This document shows, piece by piece, positions 26,654-33,595 of a DNA stretch of 64,000 nucleotides; the stretch's first letter is position 1; the number at the start of each line of letters is the position of its first letter. The notes under the pieces are model-generated. The model searched no databases and had not been told where the DNA came from. It worked only from the letters and a program-made list of their open reading frames with translations. Origin of the DNA: Chlorobiota bacterium (GTDB taxonomy: Bacteria; Bacteroidota; Ignavibacteria; OLB7). The translations under genes and the position numbers were made by a program. Location: assembly GCA_016710285.1 (NCBI GenBank), contig JADJXR010000001.1:2046001-2110000 (forward strand), in the 5' to 3' direction.

Positions 26654-27433
26654 ATGAACAACAGCCAACATCCTTCAAAACTTCAGAAACCTCCGTTGCA
26701 GGAGGTGGTGTTCGAGGCGCGTTGGAAGCCTGATGTCAGCAAGCAATCGCGCCCTTCCTACGACACAGGATTTGAGCTGGCCCAGGGAAGATTATCGGAG
26801 CGATTGGAGCGGCATGGTTTCCATTTCCACCGCCGCATCGTGCCGGATCAAGTACCGACCTCCTTCCTTACCGATCAAATTGTCCATCAGTTCTGGCACG
26901 CCCAGGATGAGTTCCCGCTTGTTCAGTTCGGTCCGTGCATCATCACCGTAAACGAGGATGGAAAGGGGTATGAATGGGAACGGAGTTTTTGCCCGCTGAT
27001 CCGGCAAACGTTGGATCAGCTGATGGAAAGCTACAAGAACACGCCAACGTTGGCGGAGGTGAAGCTCCTGTACATTGATGCGATTGACCTCCCCGATGCT
27101 GCGGATTTTTTACACCACTTGCAGAAGCTGCGGGTGAACCTTCAATTTGGAATACACGATCAGCAGGAGCTTGCCGACGTTAAGGTGGATTTTGGATACC
27201 AGCTCGATCACGATTCAACGCTCCGTTGCTCCATCCAAAGCGCGACCAACAACCGTACCGGAAACCCTGCATTGATGTGGCACACCGCCGTCCACCGAAA
27301 CCAATGCGAATCCTGGGAGGGGACGCCGCACGTTGTGGATTCCGTGATGGAATGGTGCCAGTACGCCCACGCCACAGCAAGCAATCTTTTCAAGAATATG
27401 ACCCAGGGAGAACTTTATGAATCCTTCCTTTAG
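26654..27433 (+). CDS. TIGR04255 family protein, first gene of a three-gene cassette
   Basis: 259 aa. The N-terminal motif PPLQEVVFEARWKP (about residues 13-26) is the hallmark of the sporadically distributed TIGR04255 family, which has no known biochemical function. Later landmarks are FQRRI-like FHFHRRIVPDQ, LVQFGPCIITVNEDGKGYEW, AEVKLLYIDAIDLPDA, and the late VDSVMEWCQYAHATASNLFK, then NMTQGELYESFL. Soluble, with no signal peptide. ATG 26654 places the motif at the usual position; the frame upstream is unsupported. It overlaps the next gene by 17 bases, so the two are translationally coupled. Patchy distribution and coupling to small unknown genes are typical of conflict or stress cassettes, but that is inference. 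Confidence 0.8.
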   Translation: MNNSQHPSKLQKPPLQEVVFEARWKPDVSKQSRPSYDTGFELAQGRLSERLERHGFHFHRRIVPDQVPTSFLTDQIVHQFWHAQDEFPLVQFGPCIITVNEDGKGYEWERSFCPLIRQTLDQLMESYKNTPTLAEVKLLYIDAIDLPDAADFLHHLQKLRVNLQFGIHDQQELADVKVDFGYQLDHDSTLRCSIQSATNNRTGNPALMWHTAVHRNQCESWEGTPHVVDSVMEWCQYAHATASNLFKNMTQGELYESFL

Positions 27434-27863
27434 CATCGGGGAGTTGCGCAATCCTCACTCGGTTTCTTCGGCCTATCACGGCCAAGTGCGGCAGGGCTGG
27501 ATGGATAGCGCCACCATCCATAAAGAAACGATTTCCGGCAACGCATGGAAGGTGATCGAATCCCTCCATTCGTTCCGCCAACTGGAAGAAAATTGGGATA
27601 GCTACGGAGCCGCCAAACCTTCCGAAAAAGCTATCAGCAAGGCAATCAATCTTGTGAAGCAATTGGACAAAGCCGGAAGGGGTGTGTACTTCGTTGCGCC
27701 GGGACCCAACGGCGAAATTGTTGTGGAGCTACGGCTTGGCGAATGCTCGGTTGAAATCTACTTTGATGAGGAGGGGCGGGGGGAATACAAAAGGTTCAAG
27801 AACGGGGAACTTGACTATGAATCCGCTACCCTGCATGGGGTGCATGAACTGCTTCGGACGTAA
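27417..27863 (+). CDS. Small conserved-type hypothetical protein, second gene of the TIGR04255 cassette
   Basis: 148 aa, soluble. It starts inside the end of the TIGR04255 gene. A central segment (HSFRQLEENWDSYGAAKPSE, then KAISKAINLVKQL) and a beta-rich C-terminal part (FVAPGPNGEIVVELRLGECS, VEIYFDEEGRGEYKRF) resemble a recurrent small-protein type with a WDSYGA motif and a P-G-I-V-E-L strand that often sits beside unknown mobile genes. I know no function for it. The tight coupling suggests a complex with the TIGR04255 protein. Confidence 0.7.
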   Translation: MNPSFSIGELRNPHSVSSAYHGQVRQGWMDSATIHKETISGNAWKVIESLHSFRQLEENWDSYGAAKPSEKAISKAINLVKQLDKAGRGVYFVAPGPNGEIVVELRLGECSVEIYFDEEGRGEYKRFKNGELDYESATLHGVHELLRT

Positions 27864-27924
27864 GGGCCGCTAACCATTCGTCGGCATCATTCTGAATCGA
27901 GACTCTCTTGCCAGATATTTTCTG

Positions 27925-28290
27925 TTGAATGCCATTGACGATACCGACAACCTGCTGCGCCGCGTCCCGTTTACCAACCCCAGCTACATCAAAGCCGATG
28001 GGTCAATTACTTCGTTTGCATTCAAGCTGCGGAAAGGGGAGAACGGGTTGTCGGTAGATGTTGAACGGCTTACGACGTATGAGGCCTCGGTGCTGGATCG
28101 GTCCCGATTCCGCTTGTACAGCCTGCCCGCTTCGTGCCCCCGAAACCTGGGGCTTCACTGCCTTCCCGATCCCCTTCCCGACAACGCCGCCCATGCGCTG
28201 ATAACGGGGAACTTCACCGACGGGATATCGCGGCAATTGGCGCAATCCGCCACGCCTGTCCCCGACCCCGGCTCGCCAAATCGGCGATAA
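27925..28290 (+). CDS. Small conserved-type hypothetical protein, third gene of the TIGR04255 cassette
   Basis: 121 aa. The core DNLLRRVPFTNPSYIKADGS, ITSFAFKLRKGENGLSVDVE and RLTTYEASVLD resembles a conserved pattern (an R-R-V start, YI-KxDGS, SSxAF, LSVDxxRL) seen in unnamed small bacterial proteins, sometimes beside TIGR04255 genes. No ATG is available: TTG at 27925 is the only ATG/GTG/TTG between the upstream in-frame stop at 27871 and the conserved core, so the start is uncertain. It follows the second cassette gene by 61 bases and ends 5 bases before the convergent msrC-like gene. Function unknown. Confidence 0.6.
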   Translation: MNAIDDTDNLLRRVPFTNPSYIKADGSITSFAFKLRKGENGLSVDVERLTTYEASVLDRSRFRLYSLPASCPRNLGLHCLPDPLPDNAAHALITGNFTDGISRQLAQSATPVPDPGSPNRR

Positions 28291-28295
28291 GCCCC

Positions 28296-28784
28296 CTACG
28301 ACGATAACGCCGCAACAAACACCCCAACAATCTGCTCCAGCCCGGCGCGGTCGTCGTCGTCGAATCGCCCGGTGTGGGGGCTGTCCAGATCAAGCACCCC
28401 AAGCAGTTCCCCATGGTTGATGACCGGAACCACAAGCTCCGAACGGCTATCGGCATCGCAAGCAATGTGGCCCGGGAATTGATAAACATCCGCCACCACT
28501 TGGCTTCTCTGTTCGGCGGCAGCGGTTCCGCAAACGCCCCGCCCAAGCGGGATGCGAACGCACGCCGGCTTCCCCTGGAACGGCCCCAGCACTAACTCGC
28601 CATCATCAAGAAAATAGAATCCTGCCCAGTTCAGATCCGGCAGCGTGTGGAACAGAAGCGCGGCGGCGTTTGCGGCGTTCGCCACAAGGTTCCGCTCCCC
28701 CTCAAGCAATGCCCGCAGCTGCTGGGCAAGCAGGGTGTACAACTCCGTTTTGGATTCGGCGTGGATAGCGTGTAATTCCACCAT
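28296..28784 (-). CDS. msrC: Free methionine-(R)-sulfoxide reductase (GAF domain)
   Basis: 162 aa GAF-domain enzyme that reduces free L-methionine-(R)-sulfoxide, using thioredoxin, as part of oxidative-damage repair. The three family cysteines are present in GPFQGKPACVRIPLGRGVCG (two, ten residues apart, as in E. coli YebR) and in FPGHIACDADSRSE. The remaining GAF features are LPDLNWAGFYFLDDGELVLG and SELVVPVINHGELLGVLDLD with the closing DSPHTGRF. Cytosolic. The gene lies 18 bases downstream of the flippase-like gene on the same strand. Confidence 0.92.
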   Translation of the reverse strand: MVELHAIHAESKTELYTLLAQQLRALLEGERNLVANAANAAALLFHTLPDLNWAGFYFLDDGELVLGPFQGKPACVRIPLGRGVCGTAAAEQRSQVVADVYQFPGHIACDADSRSELVVPVINHGELLGVLDLDSPHTGRFDDDDRAGLEQIVGVFVAALSS

Positions 28785-28802
28785 GATTGTTTGCTTAGTC
28801 GG

Positions 28803-29843
28803 TTATCCGTTGGCTGTGTCGCGGCTGGTGTGTTGGGTGGCTTCCCCAAAGCTGATCCCTTCGCGCAGCATCAGCAGCGCGCCGATCAGAATCGTCCCCA
28901 AATATGGCGCGGCGTGCATCACCAAGGCAAAGGAGACCGCGTCCGACTCACCCACGGCATAGAGCGTCACCAGCGCGGTGCGGCAAAACAGGTGATAGAC
29001 CCCAAACGCCCCGGGTGTTGGGGCAATCGTGATGCCCACCGTGGTGATGGCCAACGTTGTCACCATTGCCCCCATTCCCAGCCCGTAGCGTTGGTCGTAG
29101 CCAAAAGCAAGGAAGCCAAAGTAGATGGAGAACGCATAGAAGACCCAAAGCAGAAGCGACCACAACAAGATCATGATCCCGCCGCGCGCGCCGCTGAAGT
29201 TCACGCCGGAACGGAACTCCTGGAATATCTCCTGCAGCTTCGCCGTCAGTTTGCCGGGGAACCGGCGGCACAGCCATGCAACCATGGTTGTCCCCAGCGT
29301 GGTCTTCACCGCCAGCGCCACCAGGATAATCAGCCCAAGAATCGGGATGGAAAGGGTGAGAAGGATTCCGGTGGCGGTGTAGCCGGGAAGCAGATTCTCC
29401 AACTGTTGGCGGGAAACAACCAGCAGCAGCAGGAAGATCAGCAGCAGCGCAAGCCCGTCAAGGATGCGTTCCACCAGCACCGTTGCAAGCAGCCGGCTGA
29501 AGGGGCGTTGCTCGCGCCGTGCCAGCACCCAGGGGCGAATCACTTCGCCGGAGCGCGGAATGATGTTGTTCATCATGTAGCCGATCACCGTTGCCGAGAA
29601 GGCGTTGAATCTTCCCACCGTGTTCCCTTCAGGAATCAGAATCCGCCAACGTTCGGCACGGATGAAATGGGAGCTGATGGTGACGGCAACGCTAACAAGA
29701 ATCCACAGAAGGTTGATGCGGGCGATGTTCCCCCACAGTTCCCCCCACTCCACCCCCCGCAGCGCGAACCAAAGCGACGCAGCAAGGATTGCCAGAACAA
29801 CAGCAAGGTTCAGCAGATGTCGGGTTTTGGTGGAGGAAGCCAT
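28803..29843 (-). CDS. Lysylphosphatidylglycerol synthase TM-region / flippase-like membrane protein (UPF0104)
   Basis: 346 aa integral membrane protein with about eight membrane helices (LLNLAVVLAILAASLWFALR, LLWILVSVAVTISSHFI, ILDGLALLLIFLLLLVV, and so on). The family motifs NNIIPRSGEVIRPWVLARRE at about 97-116 and TIAPTPGAFGVYHLFCRTAL at about 265-284 mark PF03706, the flippase domain of MprF and of AglD/glycan-lipid proteins. The synthetase domain of MprF is absent, so it is more likely a lipid or lipid-linked sugar translocator than an aminoacyl-PG synthase. ATG 29841-29843 is preferred to an upstream start that would lie in the nuoK terminator. Confidence 0.82.
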   Translation of the reverse strand: MASSTKTRHLLNLAVVLAILAASLWFALRGVEWGELWGNIARINLLWILVSVAVTISSHFIRAERWRILIPEGNTVGRFNAFSATVIGYMMNNIIPRSGEVIRPWVLARREQRPFSRLLATVLVERILDGLALLLIFLLLLVVSRQQLENLLPGYTATGILLTLSIPILGLIILVALAVKTTLGTTMVAWLCRRFPGKLTAKLQEIFQEFRSGVNFSGARGGIMILLWSLLLWVFYAFSIYFGFLAFGYDQRYGLGMGAMVTTLAITTVGITIAPTPGAFGVYHLFCRTALVTLYAVGESDAVSFALVMHAAPYLGTILIGALLMLREGISFGEATQHTSRDTANG

Positions 29844-29872
29844 GTGGTTGTTGGAGTCGGATAGTAAAACGC

Positions 29873-29909
29873 AAAAAAGGGGAAGACGGTAGGTCTGATC
29901 CCCTTTTGC
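29873..29909 (-). terminator. Rho-independent terminator of nuoJK
   Basis: Read on the minus strand, GCAAAAGGGG (29900-29909) pairs with CCCCTTTTTTGC (29871-29882) and ends in a T-run followed by GTTTTAC. It lies 52 bases after the nuoK stop and ahead of the flippase-like gene. Confidence 0.75.
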
Positions 29910-29961
29910 ATTGTTCAAGGTGTGCGGCGTGGCGCAGGGCTTGCGGCGGCGGCCGAAGCGA

Positions 29962-30270
29962 TCACCACTTCAGCACGTTGACTTCATCAACGTACACCGT
30001 CTGTTTGTTGCGGAACAGCGCAAGCACAATCGCCAAGCCAACGGCGGCCTCGGCAGCGGCCACGGTCATCACCAGCAGCACCATGATCTGCCCGGCCATA
30101 TCCCCCATGTGTTGGCTGAACGCCACCAGCGTCAGGTTGACGGAGTTCAGCATCAGCTCGATGCACATGAAGATGATAATGGCGTTGCGGCGGGTCAGCA
30201 CGCCGATGATGCCGATGATAAAGATCACCGCGCTGAGCGTCAGGTAGTATTCTATTGGAAGGGTCAGCAT
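29962..30270 (-). CDS. nuoK: NADH-quinone oxidoreductase subunit K
   Basis: 102 aa, the normal NuoK length, with three membrane helices. It belongs to the membrane arm of complex I and takes part in proton pumping. Conserved glutamates lie within helices in FIMCIELMLNSVNLTLVAFS-type sequence (IIIFMCIELMLNSVNLTLVA) and in MTVAAAEAAVGLAIVLALFR. The start LPIEYYLTLSAVIFIIGIIG is family-typical. It follows nuoJ by 35 bases and ends before a terminator. No other nuo gene is in this window. Confidence 0.95.
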   Translation of the reverse strand: MLTLPIEYYLTLSAVIFIIGIIGVLTRRNAIIIFMCIELMLNSVNLTLVAFSQHMGDMAGQIMVLLVMTVAAAEAAVGLAIVLALFRNKQTVYVDEVNVLKW

Positions 30271-30305
30271 GACAGTTCTCTACGTTTGGATTGGTTCAGC
30301 GCGGG

Positions 30306-30818
30306 TTACTTCAGATTCCGTTTGGTTAGCACCACCGACCCGACCGCAGCGGCCAGCAGCACCAGCGAAACCATCTCGAACGGAAAAACATACGCCGTGG
30401 AAAAGAGTGCTTTCCCAACCGCAGCAATCTCCCCGTTGGCCATTGCTTGCGGGCTTCCGGCGGCCACCGGGCGCATCACCTGCGTCAGGCCGTAGATCAG
30501 CACCGCGCCCAGCACCATCGTTGCCCCGATTCCAATGGCCGCCCGCGCCGACTGGCGAACCGCCATTTTTTCCTCACGCTGCAAATGGAGCAACATGATA
30601 ACGAACACCACCAGCACCATGATTGCCCCAGCATACACCAGCATCTGGATAACCGCCATGAATTGGGCATGAAGGGTAAGGTACAGCCCCGCCAGCGAGA
30701 CGAAATGGAGCACAAGGCTCAGGGCCGACGAGATTGGGTTCTTGCGCATAATGACCATGAGGGCACTTACCGCCGCCATCGTGGCCAGAATGATGAAAAA
30801 GGTTAGGTCAAGGCTCAT
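30306..30818 (-). CDS. nuoJ: NADH-quinone oxidoreductase subunit J
   Basis: 170 aa membrane subunit of complex I with five helices. The signature YAGAIMVLVVFVIMLLHLQR at about 61-80 contains the conserved helix 3 whose pi-bulge links quinone reduction to proton movement. LTFFIILATMAAVSALMVIM, NPISSALSLVLHFVSLAGLY and a C-terminal helix (FPFEMVSLVLLAAAVGSVVL) followed by TKRNLK complete the fold. ATG 30816-30818 gives a standard N-terminus. It is first in a two-gene nuoJK operon, separated from the other nuo genes; its promoter must lie in 30819-31092, which it shares with the divergent dioxygenase gene. Confidence 0.95.
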   Translation of the reverse strand: MSLDLTFFIILATMAAVSALMVIMRKNPISSALSLVLHFVSLAGLYLTLHAQFMAVIQMLVYAGAIMVLVVFVIMLLHLQREEKMAVRQSARAAIGIGATMVLGAVLIYGLTQVMRPVAAGSPQAMANGEIAAVGKALFSTAYVFPFEMVSLVLLAAAVGSVVLTKRNLK

Positions 30819-31092
30819 AGGAAGATCGGAAGGTCCATCAGCGAAGTGCGTCGTGCGAATGCCAGGCGTTGCGGCTTGGGTTTCTGTTGTGTGAAAGATC
30901 ACCGCCACCAACCGCAACAACGGCTGGCAAACATACCGAAGCGACCCCGAAGAACCAAAGGAACGGAATGAAGCAGCAATCGGAGTGAACAGGGTGTAAC
31001 AGTCGGGCCAGGGCTGGGCCGATTCTTCCACGTTTGCTTGGTGCAAAGCCGGGGGCGGCAATCCTTCCCGGCGTTTGCCGTCTTCAGCGGCC

Positions 31093-31968
31093 ATGAATCG
31101 TCGCACGTTTCTTGCATCATCGCTACTTGCCACAACCGGAGCTTCCATGCTGACACTTTCAGGTTTCCGCCGTTGGTCCGATGACCTTTCCGAGGATGGG
31201 CAACGGATGCCACTGCTGTTCGTTGGCCACGGATCGCCAATGAACGCCATCGAACAGAATGAATTCCACAAGGAGTGGGGGCGACTTGGGAAGGAGCTTC
31301 CCCGCCCGCGCGCCATACTTTGCGTATCGGCCCACTGGGAAACGGAAGGGACCTGGGTGACGGCAATGGAGAAGCCGAAAACCATCCACGATTTTGGCGG
31401 ATTCCCGCAGGCATTGTTCGACGTTCAATATCCCGCCCCGGGCGATCCCGCACTGGCCGAACACACGGCATCGCTGGTAAGCAGCACCACCGTTGGTTTG
31501 GACCAGCAATGGGGGCTGGACCACGGTTGCTGGAGCGTTATCCGCCCGATGTTCCCCGATGCCGACATCCCCGTGCTGCAACTGAGCCTGGACCACACCC
31601 GCCCTCCGGAATGGCACTACGCCCTGGCGGCGGAGCTTGCCGCGCTTCGCAAAAAAGGGGTGCTGATTCTTGGAAGCGGCAACATGGTCCACAACTTGCG
31701 AATGGCCAGCTTCCGCAGCCCGCAGGGATACGATTGGGCGATTGAGATCAACGAAACGCTGAAAAAGCGAATTGCCGAGGGGGACCACAAAGGGGTGATA
31801 GATTACCGCTCGCTTGGCACCGCCGCCACGCTTGCCGTGCCAACAATGGAGCACTACCTGCCGCTTCTCTACGTGCTGGGCCTGCAGCAAACCGACGAGC
31901 CGCTGACCTTCTTCAACGACAAAACCATGATGGGCGCAATCTCGATGACCTCAGTAAAGGTGGGGTGA
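31093..31968 (+). CDS. DODA-type extradiol dioxygenase (YgiD-like) with Tat signal
   Basis: 291 aa. The family opens catecholic rings (4,5-DOPA dioxygenase) with non-haem zinc or iron. The metal ligands are visible: GHGSPMNAIE (first His), SAHWETEGTW (second His), GSGNMVHNL (third), and MEHYLPLLYVLG (fourth). DFGGFPQALFDVQYPAPGDP and DHGCWSVIRPMFPDADIPVL are family signatures. Unlike E. coli YgiD, the N-terminus is MNRRTFLASSLLATTGASML, a twin-arginine-type export signal, so the enzyme is probably assembled with its metal in the cytoplasm and then exported. ATG 31093 starts the signal. Confidence 0.88.
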   Translation: MNRRTFLASSLLATTGASMLTLSGFRRWSDDLSEDGQRMPLLFVGHGSPMNAIEQNEFHKEWGRLGKELPRPRAILCVSAHWETEGTWVTAMEKPKTIHDFGGFPQALFDVQYPAPGDPALAEHTASLVSSTTVGLDQQWGLDHGCWSVIRPMFPDADIPVLQLSLDHTRPPEWHYALAAELAALRKKGVLILGSGNMVHNLRMASFRSPQGYDWAIEINETLKKRIAEGDHKGVIDYRSLGTAATLAVPTMEHYLPLLYVLGLQQTDEPLTFFNDKTMMGAISMTSVKVG

Positions 31969-31983
31969 GGGCGGGATGAATTT

Positions 31984-32043
31984 TACCTGATCGGGTATAA
32001 TTCCCGCTCCCAACGGTATATTCATACCTGATCGGGTGCAATT
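31984..32043 (+). promoter_or_regulatory. Promoter and paired operator-like repeats of the hipBST-like operon
   Basis: The near-palindromic element TACCTGATCGGGT[AG][TC]AATT occurs twice, at 31984-32002 and 32025-32043, 41 bases apart (about four helical turns, the same face of DNA). A TATAAT hexamer (31996-32001) lies within the first copy and the second copy abuts the hipB ATG at 32044. This layout fits autorepression by the encoded HTH protein; binding has not been shown. Confidence 0.6.
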
Positions 32044-32265
32044 ATGAAATCGGAATCAAACATCATTGGGGCGTTTATTCGCCAGCGGCGGAAGCTGCTG
32101 AAGCTGACGCAGGTTCAGCTTGCAGCAAAGGCAGGGGTGGGCTTGCGCTTTGTTCGGGAGCTTGAGCAAGGGAAGGGGACGCTTCGCCTGGACAAGGTCA
32201 ACGAGGTGCTGCAGATGTTCGGCCACACCGTCGGTCCGGTGCCGATGAAGCGAGAGGAGGGGTAG
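32044..32265 (+). CDS. hipB: HipB-like HTH antitoxin/repressor
   Basis: 73 aa Xre-family DNA-binding protein that is almost entirely a helix-turn-helix domain: IGAFIRQRRKLLKLTQVQLA, then AKAGVGLRFVRELEQGKGTL and LDKVNEVLQMFGHTVGPVP. The RxxRxxxxLTQxxLAxxxG and ELExGK patterns are those of HipB/y4mF-type antitoxins. It should dimerise, bind the repeats at 31984-32043 and repress the operon, while contacting the kinase. It is first of three genes; the next begins one base after its stop. Confidence 0.85.
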   Translation: MKSESNIIGAFIRQRRKLLKLTQVQLAAKAGVGLRFVRELEQGKGTLRLDKVNEVLQMFGHTVGPVPMKREEG

Positions 32266-32266
32266 C

Positions 32267-32605
32267 GTGAGGAGCGCGATGATAATGATGCACGACCGTC
32301 TGGCAGGGCGATTGATTGAAGATGAGGAAGGGTATCATTTTAGCTACCTAGCGGAGTATCTTTCTGCTCTTGACCCCAAGCCCGAACCAATCAGCGTAAC
32401 GTTGCCACTGTCGGATGAAGGCTACCACGGTGATAGGCTTTTTCCCTTCTTCGATGGGCTGATCCCTGAAGGGTGGATGCTGCAGATTGCCGAGCAAAAC
32501 TGGAAGCTGAACGCCCGCGACCGAATGGGGCTGTTACTGGCCTGCTGCCGCGATTGCATTGGGGCAGTAAGCGTTGTTCCCGATCAAGCAATGGAGGCTC
32601 CGTGA
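32267..32605 (+). CDS. hipS: HipA N-terminal-domain protein (HipS-like)
   Basis: 112 aa free-standing copy of HipA N-subdomain 1: DRLAGRLIEDEEGYHFSYLA, ISVTLPLSDEGYHGDRLFPF, FDGLIPEGWMLQ, and the end DRMGLLLACCRDCIGAVSVV. In one-piece HipA toxins this is the first 110 residues; here it is a separate gene, as in the tripartite HipBST systems where HipS is the antitoxin. The GTG at 32267 sits 6 bases after AGGAGG (32254-32260), while ATGs at 32279 and 32285 are alternatives. Its stop overlaps the start of the kinase gene (GTGA). Confidence 0.8.
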   Translation: MRSAMIMMHDRLAGRLIEDEEGYHFSYLAEYLSALDPKPEPISVTLPLSDEGYHGDRLFPFFDGLIPEGWMLQIAEQNWKLNARDRMGLLLACCRDCIGAVSVVPDQAMEAP

Positions 32606-33561
32606 ACAAGCGTTGTCTGGGGTGCTATTTGCCGCTGGAATCGGGTCAGGAAGAGTATCACCCGGCGTGCAGCCGTGCATTGTTCCATGAACCTCTTCCT
32701 CCGCAACTCCCTTATGACGAGTCCGATCTGCTTGGTTTGGGGCGTCAGGTAATACAGCATCGCATTGGCCTAACTGGGGTGCAGCCCAAGCTCTCTGCCG
32801 ATTTGCAGTTTTCCGGCAGAGCCACCATCCCTTCGCGAATGACCATTGTTGGTGTGTGGGGAGGGTTTATCCTGAAACCGCCAACCCCGCAGTATTCACA
32901 TTTGCCGGAGCTAGAGGACCTTACCATGCACCTTGCTTCCATTGCAGGGATTCGGACGGTTCCTCACGGTCTGCTCCGGATGGCATCGGGCAGTTTGTGC
33001 TACGTCACGCGGCGGATTGACCGAAATGGAAAGCAAGGGGGGAAACTCCATCTTGAAGATATGTGCCAGATTACCGGGCGGCTTACCGAGCACAAATATC
33101 GTGGCTCCTACGAGCAAATTGGACGCGCAATCCAGAAGCACTCTGCCACGCCCGGCCTAGACCTTGTCAATTTCTGCGAATTGATGCTGTTTGTGCTCCT
33201 TACCGGCAATGCCGATATGCACCTGAAGAACGTGTCGTTGATTCGCCAGCCGGGGATTGGGAACATCCTTTCCCCCGCCTACGACCTTGTTGCCACGGCA
33301 ATCGTGATGCCAAGCGACACCGAAGAAATTGCACTGACACTGAATGGCAAAAAACGGCGAATAACACGCGGTGATGTTGATGCATTCTTCCACCACCTTA
33401 CCATTCGCCCGCAACAAGCCAATCAGATCTACACAACATTTGCTGGTGCGCTTCCGCGTTGGGAAGAATGTATCCAGCGCAGCTTTGTCCCAGCAGCAAT
33501 GCAGACAGAGTTGATAGAGTTGATCCAAGAACGAGCGCACCGCTTTGGGATTGGGAAATAA
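32602..33561 (+). CDS. hipT: HipA C-terminal-domain Ser/Thr kinase toxin (HipT-like)
   Basis: 319 aa kinase. Relatives phosphorylate aminoacyl-tRNA synthetases (GltX for HipA, TrpS for HipT) and halt growth. An N-terminal CxxC-x11-HxxC set (Cys5, Cys8, His20, Cys23) looks like a zinc knuckle. GLTGVQPKLSA (56-66) is the Gly-rich/autophosphorylation loop, TGNADMHLKNVSLI (201-214) the catalytic loop with Asp205, and SPAYDLVAT (224-232) the metal-binding Asp228 segment. All kinase residues appear intact, so the toxin should be active. The start is GTG 32602, overlapping the hipS stop by 4 bases, with GGAGG 5 bases upstream. Confidence 0.85.
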   Translation: MNKRCLGCYLPLESGQEEYHPACSRALFHEPLPPQLPYDESDLLGLGRQVIQHRIGLTGVQPKLSADLQFSGRATIPSRMTIVGVWGGFILKPPTPQYSHLPELEDLTMHLASIAGIRTVPHGLLRMASGSLCYVTRRIDRNGKQGGKLHLEDMCQITGRLTEHKYRGSYEQIGRAIQKHSATPGLDLVNFCELMLFVLLTGNADMHLKNVSLIRQPGIGNILSPAYDLVATAIVMPSDTEEIALTLNGKKRRITRGDVDAFFHHLTIRPQQANQIYTTFAGALPRWEECIQRSFVPAAMQTELIELIQERAHRFGIGK

Positions 33562-33595
33562 TCAGCCATTACTCATCCACATTTACTTCATCACC

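Noticed and set aside
31093..33561. A single defence island from the dioxygenase to hipT
   Set aside because: The dioxygenase has its own direction-matched but separate position, and no known defence gene besides the toxin-antitoxin operon is present.
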